NCBI GenBank assembly: GCA_019233975.1
Contig: JAFALY010000030.1
Location: 127,550 to 191,549, forward strand
Direction of reading: 5' to 3'
Source of the DNA: Alphaproteobacteria bacterium
Lineage (GTDB): Bacteria; Pseudomonadota; Alphaproteobacteria; UBA9219
DNA length: 64,000 nucleotides
Position numbers and translations under genes: made by a program
Shown: piece after piece, positions 18,828 through 28,921 of the stretch
How positions within the stretch are numbered: the first letter of the stretch is position 1
How the letters are laid out: every line of letters begins with the position of its first letter
The notes under the pieces: model-generated
Seen by the model: only the letters and a program-made list of their open reading frames with translations
What the model was told of the DNA's origin: nothing
Databases searched by the model: none

Positions 18828-18854
18828 AAAAACGCGGGGCAAGCCCGCGTTTTT
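18828..18854. terminator. Bidirectional terminator between rsmA and phasin
   Basis: AAAAACGCGGG (18828-18838) pairs perfectly with CCCGCGTTTTT (18844-18854) around a 5-base loop. The A and T tracts make it work in both directions for the convergent rsmA and phasin genes. Confidence 0.88.
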
Positions 18855-18872
18855 ATTCTTGATCAGTGACGA

Positions 18873-19328
18873 TCAGGCGGCCTTGCCACCCTTGATGATC
18901 TCGCGCACTTCCTGAACGCTTTCGCTCACGCGCGTGCTGACGGTTTCCAGAGCCTGATTATTGCACTTGGCGACCGTTTCGGCGACATCGCGCAGATTGG
19001 TCAGGCACTTTTCAAAAGCAGCCTTGGAAGCTTCGGCCTGGCGAATGGCCTTTTCTTCGGCTGTCGGGCATGAGGCCCAGCTGCTGGCGAAGCTGTTGGC
19101 TTCTTCGAAGCTTTGGCGGGCAGCATCGGCCTGACGGCGCGCGAGGCTCTGCCAGCTTTCGAACACGGCCTTGTTCAGAGCGCTGAACGCTTCCACGTTA
19201 CGGCGCTGGGCCGACATAACGGCGTCAAAGTTGAAATTCGGAATCTTGTATTCACCGGCGGCCTTGGAAGGATCCATCCATTTCCAGAAACTCAGGTCTG
19301 CAAATGGGTTCGTGCTCTGTTCTGACAT
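18873..19328 (-). CDS. Phasin family protein
   Basis: Amphipathic helical protein that coats polyhydroxyalkanoate granules. The 151 residues match the phasin_2 type: NFDAVMSAQRRNVEAFSALNKA, the central heptad-rich helix, then EKCLTNLRDVAETVAKCNNQALETVSTRVSE and a C-terminal IIKGGKAA. AGGAG lies seven bases before the ATG. It suggests the host makes PHB, which would fit the CoA-transferase at 3-4.6 kb; no phaC or phaB is in the window. Confidence 0.88.
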   Translation of the reverse strand: MSEQSTNPFADLSFWKWMDPSKAAGEYKIPNFNFDAVMSAQRRNVEAFSALNKAVFESWQSLARRQADAARQSFEEANSFASSWASCPTAEEKAIRQAEASKAAFEKCLTNLRDVAETVAKCNNQALETVSTRVSESVQEVREIIKGGKAA

Positions 19329-19498
19329 GGCAAACTCCTGTTAGAAGCTGAAAACCTGCAGTCGTGACATCCATGCCCTGAGGCTGAGCTATTCACGATC
19401 TGGCACGACGGCAACGGCGTCGAATAAGATCCTTATGACTTATTTGTTAATATTTGTCACTATCTTTTTACTTCAGATTTTTTGATATTAACCATGAA

Positions 19499-20104
19499 TT
19501 ATTTCAATGGGTTACATGCAGGTGAAATAAGGGATGAGAAAGTCTCGGCCCGAGCCATTAAACGATCAATGACCGCCATGGTCCGGGACAAGTCTTTGGA
19601 TGCATCCTGTTGCCACGCGCAGAGTCCTCGCGCATAGAGCGCCATAAGCCCAAAAACCAGCAATCTGTCCCTGCTTTTCTGCGCATCATGACCGCACAAA
19701 GTCAGGATTTGCCGCATTGCAACATGAGCTGCGTTCACGCCCTGCCACGCAAGTTTCCTGTCTGCCTTGGCCCCAGTTATCAATGCCAGAAATACAAGGC
19801 GGTTCTGTTGCATCAATTCAAAGCGCGTTATCAACAGTTCAAATACGCCTTCGCGCAGTGATAATTCGCCGATGGACGCAGCGCTGTGTTGCACGCGTTT
19901 GTTCAGATCATCAGACAATGCCTGCGCCACAGCATACACATCAGGAAAAAAAGCCGAAACCCGCGCAACCGGAATCTTCAATCGCCGCGCAACTGACTCT
20001 AATGAAAATGTCGTCCACCCTTCGGTCGCAATCAGGTCCAGCGCTGCCTGATATACACGCTGCTGCGTATGGATTTTTGATTGTTTCTGTTTCTTGCGGA
20101 TCAT
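19499..20104 (-). CDS. TetR/AcrR-family transcriptional regulator
   Basis: Predicted DNA-binding repressor of 201 residues. The N-terminal helix-turn-helix is visible at about residues 10-60 (VYQAALDLIATEGWTTFSL, then VARRLKIPVARVSAFFPD). The C-terminal ligand and dimer domain is variable as expected. Its ATG overlaps the proC stop as ATGA, so it is probably cotranscribed with proC. The target is unknown; the phasin gene just downstream is a candidate. Confidence 0.8.
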   Translation of the reverse strand: MIRKKQKQSKIHTQQRVYQAALDLIATEGWTTFSLESVARRLKIPVARVSAFFPDVYAVAQALSDDLNKRVQHSAASIGELSLREGVFELLITRFELMQQNRLVFLALITGAKADRKLAWQGVNAAHVAMRQILTLCGHDAQKSRDRLLVFGLMALYARGLCAWQQDASKDLSRTMAVIDRLMARAETFSSLISPACNPLK

Positions 20105-20937
20105 GGCTTGCCACCCGCCAATTCTTTTGTACGGCGCAGGGAGGCTTCCGTCGTCAGCCTGAACAGATTTTGTAAAGCGCCTTCGCCCGCACCCACATCC
20201 CGCATTAAAACGGTCAGACCGGCCGCCGTGCTACCGCCCTTGCTGGTGACGGCCTCACGCAACAGTGCTGGCGTTACATCCGATGCGGCCAGTTGCGCGC
20301 CGCTGCCTACCATCGTTTGTCGTGCCAACAGCGCGGCTACGTCCGGCGCGAGGCCCAAAGATAAAGCCGCCTGTTCCAGCGCCTCTGTCACCGCAAACAC
20401 AAATGCCGGACCACACCCGGCCACAACGCCAGCCTTGTCCATGTCATCTTCGGTTGTTACCCACAAAGCACGGCCGAGGCTTTCCATAAGATCTTGTGTC
20501 CATGCGTGATGGAGCGCAGGCAAGGACGCATCAGTCACAACCGTTGTCATGCCTTGCCCGATTGCCGACGGCAGATTGGGCATTGCACGCACGAGCAGCG
20601 CCGCGCCTTGAAGCATGTGGCGCAATTGGAAAAGCCGCACACCGGCAGCAATGGACAGGAATAGCGCGCCGCTATAACGCGCATAGACAGGAATAACGTC
20701 CGGCATCACTTGCGGCTTAACGGCCAAGACTACAATATCGGGTGTATAACCGACGGGCAGACCATCAATGCCGGAATGCCATTCGGCCAGCGGGTGCAGA
20801 TCCGGCGCAAGGGGTGTCGGTTTAATGACGCGCAGTGACGCGGCGAGTTTGTTCGCAGCGAACCGCCGCAATAACGCCGACCCCATATTCCCGCATCCCA
20901 CAAACAGGATATGCGGTAAGTGGCCCTGCGTCGGCAT
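20101..20937 (-). CDS. proC: Pyrroline-5-carboxylate reductase
   Basis: Last step of proline synthesis, NAD(P)H-dependent. The N-terminal Rossmann motif is FVGCGNMGSALLRR, and the C-terminal ALTEALEQAALSLGL-like stretch (here VTEALEQAALSLGLAPD) with SKGGSTAAGLTVL is the P5C reductase signature. 278 residues, normal length. It starts three bases after the lipoprotein stop without a clear ribosome site, so translation is probably coupled. Confidence 0.93.
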   Translation of the reverse strand: MPTQGHLPHILFVGCGNMGSALLRRFAANKLAASLRVIKPTPLAPDLHPLAEWHSGIDGLPVGYTPDIVVLAVKPQVMPDVIPVYARYSGALFLSIAAGVRLFQLRHMLQGAALLVRAMPNLPSAIGQGMTTVVTDASLPALHHAWTQDLMESLGRALWVTTEDDMDKAGVVAGCGPAFVFAVTEALEQAALSLGLAPDVAALLARQTMVGSGAQLAASDVTPALLREAVTSKGGSTAAGLTVLMRDVGAGEGALQNLFRLTTEASLRRTKELAGGKP

Positions 20938-20940
20938 GGG

Positions 20941-21360
20941 TTATTCGCTAGGCGGCAGATAGGCCGAGCAAAGCGATCCGCCACCCGCCAATGGCATGCG
21001 GCCTGAGCAATGGGTTTCTTCCCAGCCACGTTGACGCATGCATTCGCTGACGATCAGGCTGGGTTGCTGAACGCACTGATTGTCTTTGTCGGTAGCGACG
21101 GTCAAGCCGGTTTCGGCCAGACGTTGCTTGTCTTCCTGAAACTCAACCCCCTCATCACGCGGCGTGCTGGTCGGATAAATACCGCAATGGCATTGGCTGA
21201 TATCAAAGTTCAGTTTGCGCTGCGCTTTATCAAGCGGCAGTTGGATATTCGGTTCACTGATCGGGCGCCAGAATTGCGCGACGTTACCTTGCGTACAGGC
21301 GGCCAACGCCACAAGCGCGGCAAGCGGAAGCAGGGCGGAAATTGTCAAACCAAAGCGCAT
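20941..21360 (-). CDS. Small Cys-rich lipoprotein, unknown function
   Basis: A 139-residue protein with a lipoprotein signal: hydrophobic leader then LVALAAC, with Cys21 the lipidated residue. The mature part has seven further cysteines (QCHCG, NQCVQQ, SECMRQRGW, THCSG, SLCSAY), so several disulfides are likely in the periplasm. The CMRQRGW element recurs in proteobacterial lipoproteins, but I cannot assign a family. GAGGGAG precedes the ATG by seven bases. It is the first gene of the run lipoprotein-proC-TetR. Confidence 0.75.
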   Translation of the reverse strand: MRFGLTISALLPLAALVALAACTQGNVAQFWRPISEPNIQLPLDKAQRKLNFDISQCHCGIYPTSTPRDEGVEFQEDKQRLAETGLTVATDKDNQCVQQPSLIVSECMRQRGWEETHCSGRMPLAGGGSLCSAYLPPSE

Positions 21361-21465
21361 AAAAGGCTCCCTCTGAAGTGGCCGAAAACGGCGCGCGTCG
21401 AATCGTGATCATCATTGGTGATTTTTTGTATAAAATCAACTGGTTGTTGCCAATTATCGCACGGT

Positions 21466-22167
21466 TTACAGAAGGCCGAGGTTTTTAAAGCTGGCAACCC
21501 CCTGCCGCCCGATAATCAAATGGTCGTGGATAACGATGCCCAGCGGTTTACAGGCTTCAACGATGGCCTGCGTCAAGGTGATATCTTCACGACTTGGCTG
21601 CGGATCGCCGCTGGGATGGTTATGCACCAAAACCAACGCCCCTGCCCCAACCTCCAACGCCCGGCGCACAACCTCGCGCGGGTAAATAGCGGCATGGTCG
21701 ATGGTGCCGCGTTGATGCACTTCATCCCCCAAAAGCTGGTTCTTGCGGTCAAGGAACAAAAGGCGGAACTGTTCTTGTCCTTCGTGCGCCATGGCGGCGC
21801 GGCAATAATCGACGATGCGTTGCCAACTGTTCAGCAGTGTTGTTTGCCGAATAGATGTTTTGTGCGCGCGCAGCGCGACAGCCCCCGTCGCCAGCAACGA
21901 CGCAACCACGGCTTCGCTGAGACCGAAAGCGAGTAGCCGGTCAGCGGGCGCATTCAAAAGCGACCACAGATCCTTAAATTCAGCCAGCAGTTCTTTTGCC
22001 AACGGCTTCACATCACGGCGTGGAATTGCGGTGAACAGCAGCAATTCCAGCAGCTCGTAATCCTGAAAAGCGTCGGCGCCTGCCGTAAAGAATTTTTCAC
22101 GCAGGCGGTCACGATGCCCATGATAATGGGGTTTGCCTTCCTTGGCCTGCACCGCGGCCTTAGTCAT
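21466..22167 (-). CDS. radC: RadC-family JAB-domain protein
   Basis: Member of the RadC (YsdA) family with a JAMM/MPN+ metalloprotease-like domain; its role is unsettled and the link to DNA repair is doubtful in the literature. The JAMM motif is complete: HNHPSGDPQPSRED (H-x-H-x7-S-x2-D), and the N-terminal helix-hairpin region has YELLELLLFTAIPRRDVKPLA. 233 residues. Its start overlaps the map stop by eight bases, so the two are coupled. Confidence 0.92.
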   Translation of the reverse strand: MTKAAVQAKEGKPHYHGHRDRLREKFFTAGADAFQDYELLELLLFTAIPRRDVKPLAKELLAEFKDLWSLLNAPADRLLAFGLSEAVVASLLATGAVALRAHKTSIRQTTLLNSWQRIVDYCRAAMAHEGQEQFRLLFLDRKNQLLGDEVHQRGTIDHAAIYPREVVRRALEVGAGALVLVHNHPSGDPQPSREDITLTQAIVEACKPLGIVIHDHLIIGRQGVASFKNLGLL

Positions 22168-22972
22168 TGGATAGGGTATAGGGCGGACGGTGCAGCCCCT
22201 TGGGCGACAGCGTAAAAACCTCGCACCCTGTTTCCGTCACGCCGATGCAATGCTCGAACTGAGCGGACAGGGATTTATCCTTGGTCACCGCCGTCCAGCC
22301 ATCCGCCAAAACCTTGATGTCATAGCGGCCCACATTGATCATCGGCTCGATGGTAAAAATCATGCCCGGTTGCAGCACCAAACCTTCGCCGGATTCACCG
22401 TAATGCAAAACGGATGGGGCTGTATGGAAAACGCGCCCAACGCCATGACCACAGAAATCACGTACAACGGAAAACCCTGCCGCTTCGGCATGGGTTTGTA
22501 TGGCATGGCCAATGTCGCCCAATGTTGCGCCCGCCTTAACAACGCCGATGCCGAGCATCAGGCATTCGTAAGTGACATCAACCAGTTTGCGTGCCTTGAC
22601 GCTGACTTTATCGCCGACAAAAAACATCCGGCTGGTATCGCCATACCAACCATCCAGAATAACGGTCACGTCGATATTGACGATATCACCTTCTTCCAGA
22701 CGTTTGTCGCCCGGTATGCCGTGACAGACAACATGGTTGGGTGAAATGCAGGTTGCGCGCGGATACCCTTTGTACCCCAACGGGGCGGATATGGCGCCGC
22801 GTTCGCGTGTGTAGGCGTCGCACATATCATCCAGATCACCCGTGCGCGCGCCAGGCACGACATAAGGCGTTATGTAATCCAGAACTTCGGCCGCCAGTTT
22901 TCCGGCGCGATGCATCGCGGCGAAATCGGCGGGACCGTGAATGACAATGCGGGGATCGGCTTCGTGTTCCAT
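22160..22972 (-). CDS. map: Type I methionine aminopeptidase
   Basis: Removes the N-terminal methionine from new proteins. The dinuclear metal site is visible: DVTVILDGWYGDTSRMF (two Asp), GHGVGRVFH (His), TIEPMI (Glu) and AQFEH (Glu). I use ATG 22972 because AGGA lies upstream at good spacing; a TTG one codon earlier is possible. 270 residues. It is cotranscribed with radC, a common alphaproteobacterial neighbour. Confidence 0.94.
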   Translation of the reverse strand: MEHEADPRIVIHGPADFAAMHRAGKLAAEVLDYITPYVVPGARTGDLDDMCDAYTRERGAISAPLGYKGYPRATCISPNHVVCHGIPGDKRLEEGDIVNIDVTVILDGWYGDTSRMFFVGDKVSVKARKLVDVTYECLMLGIGVVKAGATLGDIGHAIQTHAEAAGFSVVRDFCGHGVGRVFHTAPSVLHYGESGEGLVLQPGMIFTIEPMINVGRYDIKVLADGWTAVTKDKSLSAQFEHCIGVTETGCEVFTLSPKGLHRPPYTLSND

Positions 22973-22998
22973 CAACTGTTCCTGAGATAATGCGAGAC

Positions 22999-23685
22999 TT
23001 AGATAGAGCCACCGGGTTTGAAATTGACCTGAACGCCCACTTTTTCCATTTGCGCCATGCTGGTCGCCAGCCCTTGCTGGGACGCCGCTGCCAACATCGC
23101 CTGACCATATTCCGTCGGCGCGCGACTGCTGGAGCCGCGTTCAGCACGCAACAGATTGCTCAAAATGCCTGGCAGGCCGCCATCAGCCACTTCGCCACTA
23201 CGGATACCTTCATCCTGGCGCGATTTCGGGCCCCAAAATAATTCGGTCACGCGTGTGTCGCCCGACTTCTTTTTTTTCTTCTTGATCGGCAGGCCGGTAT
23301 CCGGATCCAGTTCAGGTTGCGCCTTCGGATCTTCCCATTCACAGTCGCGCCAGTTGACCCCCAGAAAATCCTGAATGGCACTCGACATAAAGGGCAGGTT
23401 GACCAGCAATTCGCGGAACATGCCAGCCGCTTCGAAAATGGCGTCTTCTTCCAGTTTTTTCAGCTCGGACTTCTGCTCAGGTGTTTTCATGCCTTTGCGT
23501 GCCGCCATCACCGGCTTCATGCAATTGTCTTTCAGTTTCTTGGCCCAGTCGGATGCGACCGACGCGCGTTCCGGTTCGTTGTGTTCCTTATAAAGATCGG
23601 CGAGTGTGCGCAGGCGTTTTACAAGACATTCCGACCAGTACCACCAGTCGTTAAAGGGAGCGCGCTCGCTATATTTCTTTGCCAT
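22999..23685 (-). CDS. Hypothetical protein, member of a tandem related pair (A)
   Basis: No known family. The 228-residue, soluble, highly charged protein begins MAKKYSERAPFNDWWYWSE, has a Lys-rich run (six lysines near residue 140) and ends with an Ala/Gln/Gly-rich tail. Its stretch GPKSRQDEGI then GGLPGILSNLLRAER resembles GLKSDGSEGI then GRLPEVLSDLIERE in the next gene upstream (23793-24437), and both N-termini have an aromatic D-W followed by a helix ending in RL. This suggests an old duplication. AAAGG precedes the ATG. Confidence 0.7.
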   Translation of the reverse strand: MAKKYSERAPFNDWWYWSECLVKRLRTLADLYKEHNEPERASVASDWAKKLKDNCMKPVMAARKGMKTPEQKSELKKLEEDAIFEAAGMFRELLVNLPFMSSAIQDFLGVNWRDCEWEDPKAQPELDPDTGLPIKKKKKKSGDTRVTELFWGPKSRQDEGIRSGEVADGGLPGILSNLLRAERGSSSRAPTEYGQAMLAAASQQGLATSMAQMEKVGVQVNFKPGGSI

Positions 23686-23792
23686 GACAAGCCTTTATTA
23701 CAAATGACGCCCTAAAATGATCGAGTTCCGGCCCGCTGGCAAGAGGGATCACCAGCCCGGGAGGCTAAAGCTAAATGCTTAATATTTCCTGC

Positions 23793-24437
23793 TTATTCCA
23801 TGCCGCCAGACGCCGACGAGCTTTGGCGCGTATGGTCTGTCCAGCGGCGGCGCAGCGCCGTATGGCGTATAGGGGTCGTATCTTCGGTGTCCCGCCCTTC
23901 GCCATCTTCACCATGGCGGTGCAGGGCCGAGCGCGGTTCCCGGCCTTCACCTACGGTTTCACGTTCAATCAAGTCACTCAGCACCTCAGGCAACCGCCCA
24001 TGTTCAGGCAGGCCGGTCCCGATGCCTTCGCTGCCATCCGACTTTAACCCACGGAACATTTCCATCGCGGCGCGACTGGTCCAGCGGTCGTGCCAAGGCG
24101 ATTTCATCAATTTCTGCATATCCTTGGAGACTGTGGGCAAGGCATCCAGCGTCTGCCGCGCCAGCACCATCAGGCCGGAAACAATGCGTTCGTCATGGCG
24201 TGCCACATCGGCCAGTGAATCTGTTGGCGTTTGCGTGTCGTCCGTCAGGGTATGAACACGGCGCAGCAGCTCGACACACTGCGCCGTTTTATCCTGTCTT
24301 TCGCGTTCGGACATAAATACATCATCAAAAGGCGGGCGTTTGTATGTATGCACCGCCTGCGTCAGACGATCAATGACCACCTGCATGGTGTGCGTCCAGT
24401 CGCGATGCGACGGTTTTCTGATCCCTGGAAGCGCCAT
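23793..24437 (-). CDS. Hypothetical protein, member of a tandem related pair (B)
   Basis: No known family. 214 residues, begins MALPGIRKPSHRDWTHTMQ, with helical middle and a very charged, His/Arg-rich C-terminus (SALHRHGEDGEGRD). It shares the GxKSxxxEGI...LPxxLSxLxxE block with the downstream gene. AGGGGAAG precedes the ATG. The two genes are 107 bases apart on one strand, before map. No export signal or membrane segment is visible. Confidence 0.68.
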   Translation of the reverse strand: MALPGIRKPSHRDWTHTMQVVIDRLTQAVHTYKRPPFDDVFMSERERQDKTAQCVELLRRVHTLTDDTQTPTDSLADVARHDERIVSGLMVLARQTLDALPTVSKDMQKLMKSPWHDRWTSRAAMEMFRGLKSDGSEGIGTGLPEHGRLPEVLSDLIERETVGEGREPRSALHRHGEDGEGRDTEDTTPIRHTALRRRWTDHTRQSSSASGGME

Positions 24438-24619
24438 AAATACTTCCCCTCAGTTATCTTCAATCAATACTACAACCACTGTCTTTTTACAAGGTAATTG
24501 AAGTTAAGATGTAGTGCAAAGCAGTATTACTACTATTGTTCAAGCACTTCTTGTGATTTTTACGTGAGAACACTACTCTGTGCCAGTTTAGTTAATTTAT
24601 CAAGCACACGGGGCCATGC

Positions 24620-25975
24620 ATGCGCACGCTAATTGTCAGTCAGAACGGACGCGAAAGCTCGCTCGCGTGGCGCATGGCGGAACACAGCACGTTGTGTGCG
24701 TTTATCGCACACAAGAATCCAACCATCATTCATCACGTTGAACGCACGGGCGGTGTGTGGGCAATCGGCAAACCGACCGACCCGCAAGCAGTATGTGACT
24801 TCGCCATAGCGCAGCAGATAGAGCTGGCCCTGGTCAGTTCGGATGATCCGTTAGCCGCAGGCGTTATCGATGCGCTGCGCGCCGCCAACATCCCATGCGT
24901 CGGCCCAACGAAGGCGGGCGCCGAAATTGAATGGAGCAAAACCTACAGCCGTGATCTGGTTCAAAAAGTGGCACCTGAAGTAAATCCATTTTTCCGCATC
25001 GCACATACGCCTGCCGAAATTGACGCCATCTTCGATGAAATCGGCACGATGGAAGTCGCCGTTAAACCGTCTGGCCTGACAGGCGGCAAGGGCGTCAAGG
25101 TTATGGGCCCGCACCTGGCCGACGCAGCGAAAGCAAAAGCCTACGCGCATCAGGTTATTGCCGATGCCATCGGCGGCGGTGCTGCGGTGATTATCGAAGA
25201 AAAAATCACCGGCGTTGAATTTAACATCCAGATCATCACCGACGGCGTTCATCTGGTTACGCCGCCCGCGACCTTTGACTATCCTTATCGCCTTGCCGGC
25301 GATACGGGGCCGGGCACAGGCGGCATGGGCTCGTATAACCTCAGCACACCCGCCCTGCCCTTTATGACACAAGCGCATTATGACAAGGCCATCGATATTT
25401 CACGCAAAGTTATCACCGAACTGCGCCAGCAAGGCAGGCATTTCAGCGGCGTTTTGTACCCCGGATTTTTTCTGACAAACAAGGGCGAGCTGAAACTGAT
25501 TGAATTCAACGCGCGTTTTGGCGACCCCGAATGCATGAATATCATGATGATGCTGGAAGGGAATTTTGTCGATCTTCTGAAAGACATCGCAGCGCAGAAA
25601 CTGAACCCAGCCGCCGTGCGTTTCAAAAACGCATGCTCAACCGTTATTTATCTGGTCGCCCCCGACTATGGTTATGGCCGCAAGAGCCCGCCGCTTGACT
25701 TTCATCTGGATGTTGAGGCGATAGAGGCCGCAGGGTGCCACGTCTTTTTCGCATCATCCGAACGTGTGGAAGGGGCGGATAAAACACTATTCCGCACGGT
25801 TGGCACGTCGCGTTGCATAGCCATCGGCACAACTGCGCCGACCCTTGAAGAAGCGCGCAACCGTATCAAGGACGCCATTACGGCACATACACACGGCCCA
25901 CTGGAATGGCGCGAGGATATTGCGACCGAAGGAAATATTGCAGCCGCAAAGGCGATACTGAAAACAGCGGCTTAG
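24620..25975 (+). CDS. purD: Phosphoribosylamine-glycine ligase-like ATP-grasp enzyme (divergent PurD)
   Basis: Expected to join phosphoribosylamine and glycine in purine synthesis. The PurD order is visible: N-terminal NGRESSLAWRMAE, ATP-grasp stretch KPSGLTGGKGVKV, EEKITGVEFNIQIITDG, GDTGPGTGGMGSYN and FNARFGDPECMNI. It differs from the common bacterial form: the substrate loop reads VEFNIQ rather than EEASF, the GGMG element is followed by SYN, and the C-terminus lacks the usual ending. These features recall archaeal-type PurD. 451 residues. It stands alone, convergent with gcvPB. A related ATP-grasp ligase of other specificity cannot be excluded. Confidence 0.8.
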   Translation: MRTLIVSQNGRESSLAWRMAEHSTLCAFIAHKNPTIIHHVERTGGVWAIGKPTDPQAVCDFAIAQQIELALVSSDDPLAAGVIDALRAANIPCVGPTKAGAEIEWSKTYSRDLVQKVAPEVNPFFRIAHTPAEIDAIFDEIGTMEVAVKPSGLTGGKGVKVMGPHLADAAKAKAYAHQVIADAIGGGAAVIIEEKITGVEFNIQIITDGVHLVTPPATFDYPYRLAGDTGPGTGGMGSYNLSTPALPFMTQAHYDKAIDISRKVITELRQQGRHFSGVLYPGFFLTNKGELKLIEFNARFGDPECMNIMMMLEGNFVDLLKDIAAQKLNPAAVRFKNACSTVIYLVAPDYGYGRKSPPLDFHLDVEAIEAAGCHVFFASSERVEGADKTLFRTVGTSRCIAIGTTAPTLEEARNRIKDAITAHTHGPLEWREDIATEGNIAAAKAILKTAA

Positions 25976-25976
25976 G

Positions 25977-27557
25977 TTACTCCGCCGCCGAGGCGATGTA
26001 ATCCGGTGCAGCCTCCGGCTTCCATTTCAAAATCGGCTGACGTGCCGCTGTCGTTTCATCCAGGCGCCGGCGCGGCGTGTGTTCGGGCGCCTGTTTGAAC
26101 GGATTGGCGTTTGCGTTGCCTGTGCCCGCCTTCGCCTGCTGCGCCAGATCGCGCATGGTCTTGATGAACCCATCCAGCGTTTCCCTGCTTTCTGTTTCCG
26201 TCGGTTCAATCAGGAACGCGCCCGGCACAACCAGCGGGAAATACATGGTCATGGGATGATACCCGCGGTCGATCAGCATTTTTGCGATATCAAGCGTGGT
26301 GACGCCCGTATCCTTCAAAAAGCGGTCATCGAACAAGGCTTCGTGCATGCACGGTCCCGCAAAGGGTGCAGACATGACATCCTGCAGCCGCGCCAGAATA
26401 TAGTTGGCGTTCAGCACGGCATCATTCGCAACCTGACGCAGGCCGTCAGCGCCGTGGCTCAGTATGTACGACAAGGCGCGAATGAACATGCCCATCTGGC
26501 CATGGAAAGCCTTCATGCGGCCAAAACTTTGGCCGGCGGCCTTATCTGCCTTACTTTCAATCAGACGGCAGGCTTCGCCTTCCTTCTGCACGAAGGGCAG
26601 CGGCGCAAACGGCGCCAGCGCCTTGGAAAACACAACGGGACCTGAACCGGGGCCGCCGCCGCCATGCGGCGTTGAAAATGTTTTGTGCAGGTTGATATGC
26701 ATGCAATCGACGCCAAGGTCCGCCGGACGCACGCGCCCGACAATCGCGTTGAAATTGGCACCATCACAATAGAAATAACCGCCAGCACCGTGAATAAGGT
26801 CAGCGATGGCAATGATATCGCGTTCAAACAGACCACATGTGTTGGGGTTTGTCAGCATGATACCCGCAACATCGGGCCCCAACTTTGCCTTTAGCGCGTC
26901 CAGATCAACGCGCCCTTCAGCCGTCGCCGGAATGGCATCAACCGTAAAGCCCAGTGCCGCTGCCGTGGCAGGATTTGTGCCATGTGCCGACTCCGGCACC
27001 AGAACGCGGGTACGCTTTTCGCCGCGCGCACGAATGGCGGCCTTGATGGCGGCCATGCCACAGAATTCCCCATGTGCACCGGCGGCAGGCGCCAGCGTGA
27101 CGCCAGCCATGCCCGTAAGCGTCATCAGCCAATGCGCCAGTTCGTGCATCAGCCCCAGCGCACCCTGCGTCGTTGCCGTTGGTTGTAGGGGATGCAGGTC
27201 GGCAAAACCGGGTAGACGCGCCATTTTCTCATTCAGGCGCGGGTTATGCTTCATGGTGCATGAACCCAGCGGATAAAACACGCTGTCGATACCGTAATTT
27301 TTTTGGCTGAGGCGCGTGAAGTGCCGCACAACCTGCGGTTCGGCAAGGTCGGGCAGACCAATCTGGCCTTGACGCGACGCACTGCCCAAACGTGATTTAT
27401 GCGCTGGCACAGGCGGCAGATCGACACCGATGCGGCCCGGCGTGCCGCGTTCGAAGATCAAGGGTTCTTCAAGGATCATGCCGCGATGTTCACCTGTGTT
27501 GGCGTGACCTGTCGGTGCGGCGGGTTGTGTCGGACGTCCGTGCGTGTTCATGGTCAT
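25977..27557 (-). CDS. gcvPB: Glycine dehydrogenase (decarboxylating) subunit 2
   Basis: PLP-bearing half of the split P-protein of the glycine cleavage system; it decarboxylates glycine and passes the methylamine to the GcvH lipoyl arm. [20 protein letters not shown] contains the PLP lysine, and [13 protein letters not shown] is typical of the subunit 2 type. About 526 residues. AAGGAG precedes the ATG at 27557; a second ATG is two codons later. The start overlaps the gcvPA stop by four bases. Last gene of the long threonine/glycine/serine run. Confidence 0.95.
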   Translation of the reverse strand: MTMNTHGRPTQPAAPTGHANTGEHRGMILEEPLIFERGTPGRIGVDLPPVPAHKSRLGSASRQGQIGLPDLAEPQVVRHFTRLSQKNYGIDSVFYPLGSCTMKHNPRLNEKMARLPGFADLHPLQPTATTQGALGLMHELAHWLMTLTGMAGVTLAPAAGAHGEFCGMAAIKAAIRARGEKRTRVLVPESAHGTNPATAAALGFTVDAIPATAEGRVDLDALKAKLGPDVAGIMLTNPNTCGLFERDIIAIADLIHGAGGYFYCDGANFNAIVGRVRPADLGVDCMHINLHKTFSTPHGGGGPGSGPVVFSKALAPFAPLPFVQKEGEACRLIESKADKAAGQSFGRMKAFHGQMGMFIRALSYILSHGADGLRQVANDAVLNANYILARLQDVMSAPFAGPCMHEALFDDRFLKDTGVTTLDIAKMLIDRGYHPMTMYFPLVVPGAFLIEPTETESRETLDGFIKTMRDLAQQAKAGTGNANANPFKQAPEHTPRRRLDETTAARQPILKWKPEAAPDYIASAAE

Positions 27558-28903
27558 TGTGCAATCTCCTTCAGCGCGGCAATCAGCGCATCCATATCGG
27601 CATCTGTCGTCAATTCCGTCACGGTCACCAGCAGCAGGTTTTCAACGCCTGCCTGCCCGGGGTGCAGACGGCTGACCGGCACACCGGCCAGCAAAGGTTT
27701 CTTCGCCCAGACATCAACCAACGGTGCGGCGGCCTTGGGCAAGGCGACGGTGAATTCGTTGAAGAACGTTTCGTTCAGCACACTGCAACCGGCGACTGCA
27801 TTGATTTTGTCAGCCAGTTGGCAAGCGCGTGCGTGATTGAGCGCCGCAAGGTGGCGCAGCCCCGTCTCACCCAGCAGGCTGAGATGCATCGTAAAAGCCA
27901 ACGCGCACAAGCCGGAATTAGTGCAGATATTGCTGGTCGCCTTTTCACGGCGGATATGCTGTTCACGCGCCGAAAGCGTCAGCACAAAACCACGGCGCCC
28001 TTCGGCATCCTTGGTCTGACCGCACAAACGACCGGGCATCTGGCGCATATATTTTTCTTTGCACGCAAACAGGCCGACATAGGGGCCACCGAAATTCAGA
28101 CCGTTGCCGATCCCCTGCCCTTCGGCCACTACAATATCGGCGCCCATCGAACCGGGGGATGCCAACGCACCCAATGAAATAACTTCCGTCACCACAACAA
28201 CCAACAAGGTACCAACGGCATGACACGCTTCGGCGAGCATGCTGAGGTCCTGCGTGCGGCCAAAAAAGTCGGGGTTCTGCACAACAACGCATGAGGTTTC
28301 AGGCGTCAGTTGTTTGGCCAGATCTTCAGCACCCGCTGGCGCGGGCGGCAAGGCAGTCAGTTCAAAACCGGTCAGGTCGGCGGTCGTCACCACCGTATCG
28401 CGGTAGTGTGGATGCAGGTTGCCGGACAGAACCGCGCGGCTGCGTTTGGTCACACGGTTGGCCATCTGCACCGCTTCGGCGCAGGCTGTCGAACCGTCAT
28501 ACATCGACGCATTCGCCACATCCATGCCGGTCAGCATGCAAACCTGCGTCTGAAATTCAAACAGCATCTGCAGCGTGCCCTGCGATACTTCGGGCTGATA
28601 GGGTGTGTAGGATGTCAGAAACTCGCCACGCAGCAACAGTTGGTCAACACTGGCCGGCACATGGTGCCGGTAAGCCCCAGCGCCCAAGAAGAAAGGCGCC
28701 GCGCCAGCACTGACATTCTTCGCTGCAAGGCGGGACAAGTGACGATCCACTTCATATTCGGGCTGATGGTTCGGCAGGCCAGAAATCGGTGCCGTCAGGC
28801 GCGCGGCCTGCGGCACATCACGAAACAAGTCATCAACCGATGCGACACCCACCGCCGCCAACATATCAGTACGATCTTTTTCAGTCAGCGGTAGGTAACG
28901 CAT
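27554..28903 (-). CDS. gcvPA: Glycine dehydrogenase (decarboxylating) subunit 1
   Basis: First half of the split P-protein, forming the catalytic heterodimer with GcvPB. The N-terminus [19 protein letters not shown], the [19 protein letters not shown] stretch and [11 protein letters not shown] are typical. 449 residues, the normal size. AAGGAAAC lies seven bases before the ATG, 18 bases after gcvH. Confidence 0.95.
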   Translation of the reverse strand: MRYLPLTEKDRTDMLAAVGVASVDDLFRDVPQAARLTAPISGLPNHQPEYEVDRHLSRLAAKNVSAGAAPFFLGAGAYRHHVPASVDQLLLRGEFLTSYTPYQPEVSQGTLQMLFEFQTQVCMLTGMDVANASMYDGSTACAEAVQMANRVTKRSRAVLSGNLHPHYRDTVVTTADLTGFELTALPPAPAGAEDLAKQLTPETSCVVVQNPDFFGRTQDLSMLAEACHAVGTLLVVVVTEVISLGALASPGSMGADIVVAEGQGIGNGLNFGGPYVGLFACKEKYMRQMPGRLCGQTKDAEGRRGFVLTLSAREQHIRREKATSNICTNSGLCALAFTMHLSLLGETGLRHLAALNHARACQLADKINAVAGCSVLNETFFNEFTVALPKAAAPLVDVWAKKPLLAGVPVSRLHPGQAGVENLLLVTVTELTTDADMDALIAALKEIAQ

Positions 28904-28921
28904 GGTTGTTTCCTTATAGGC

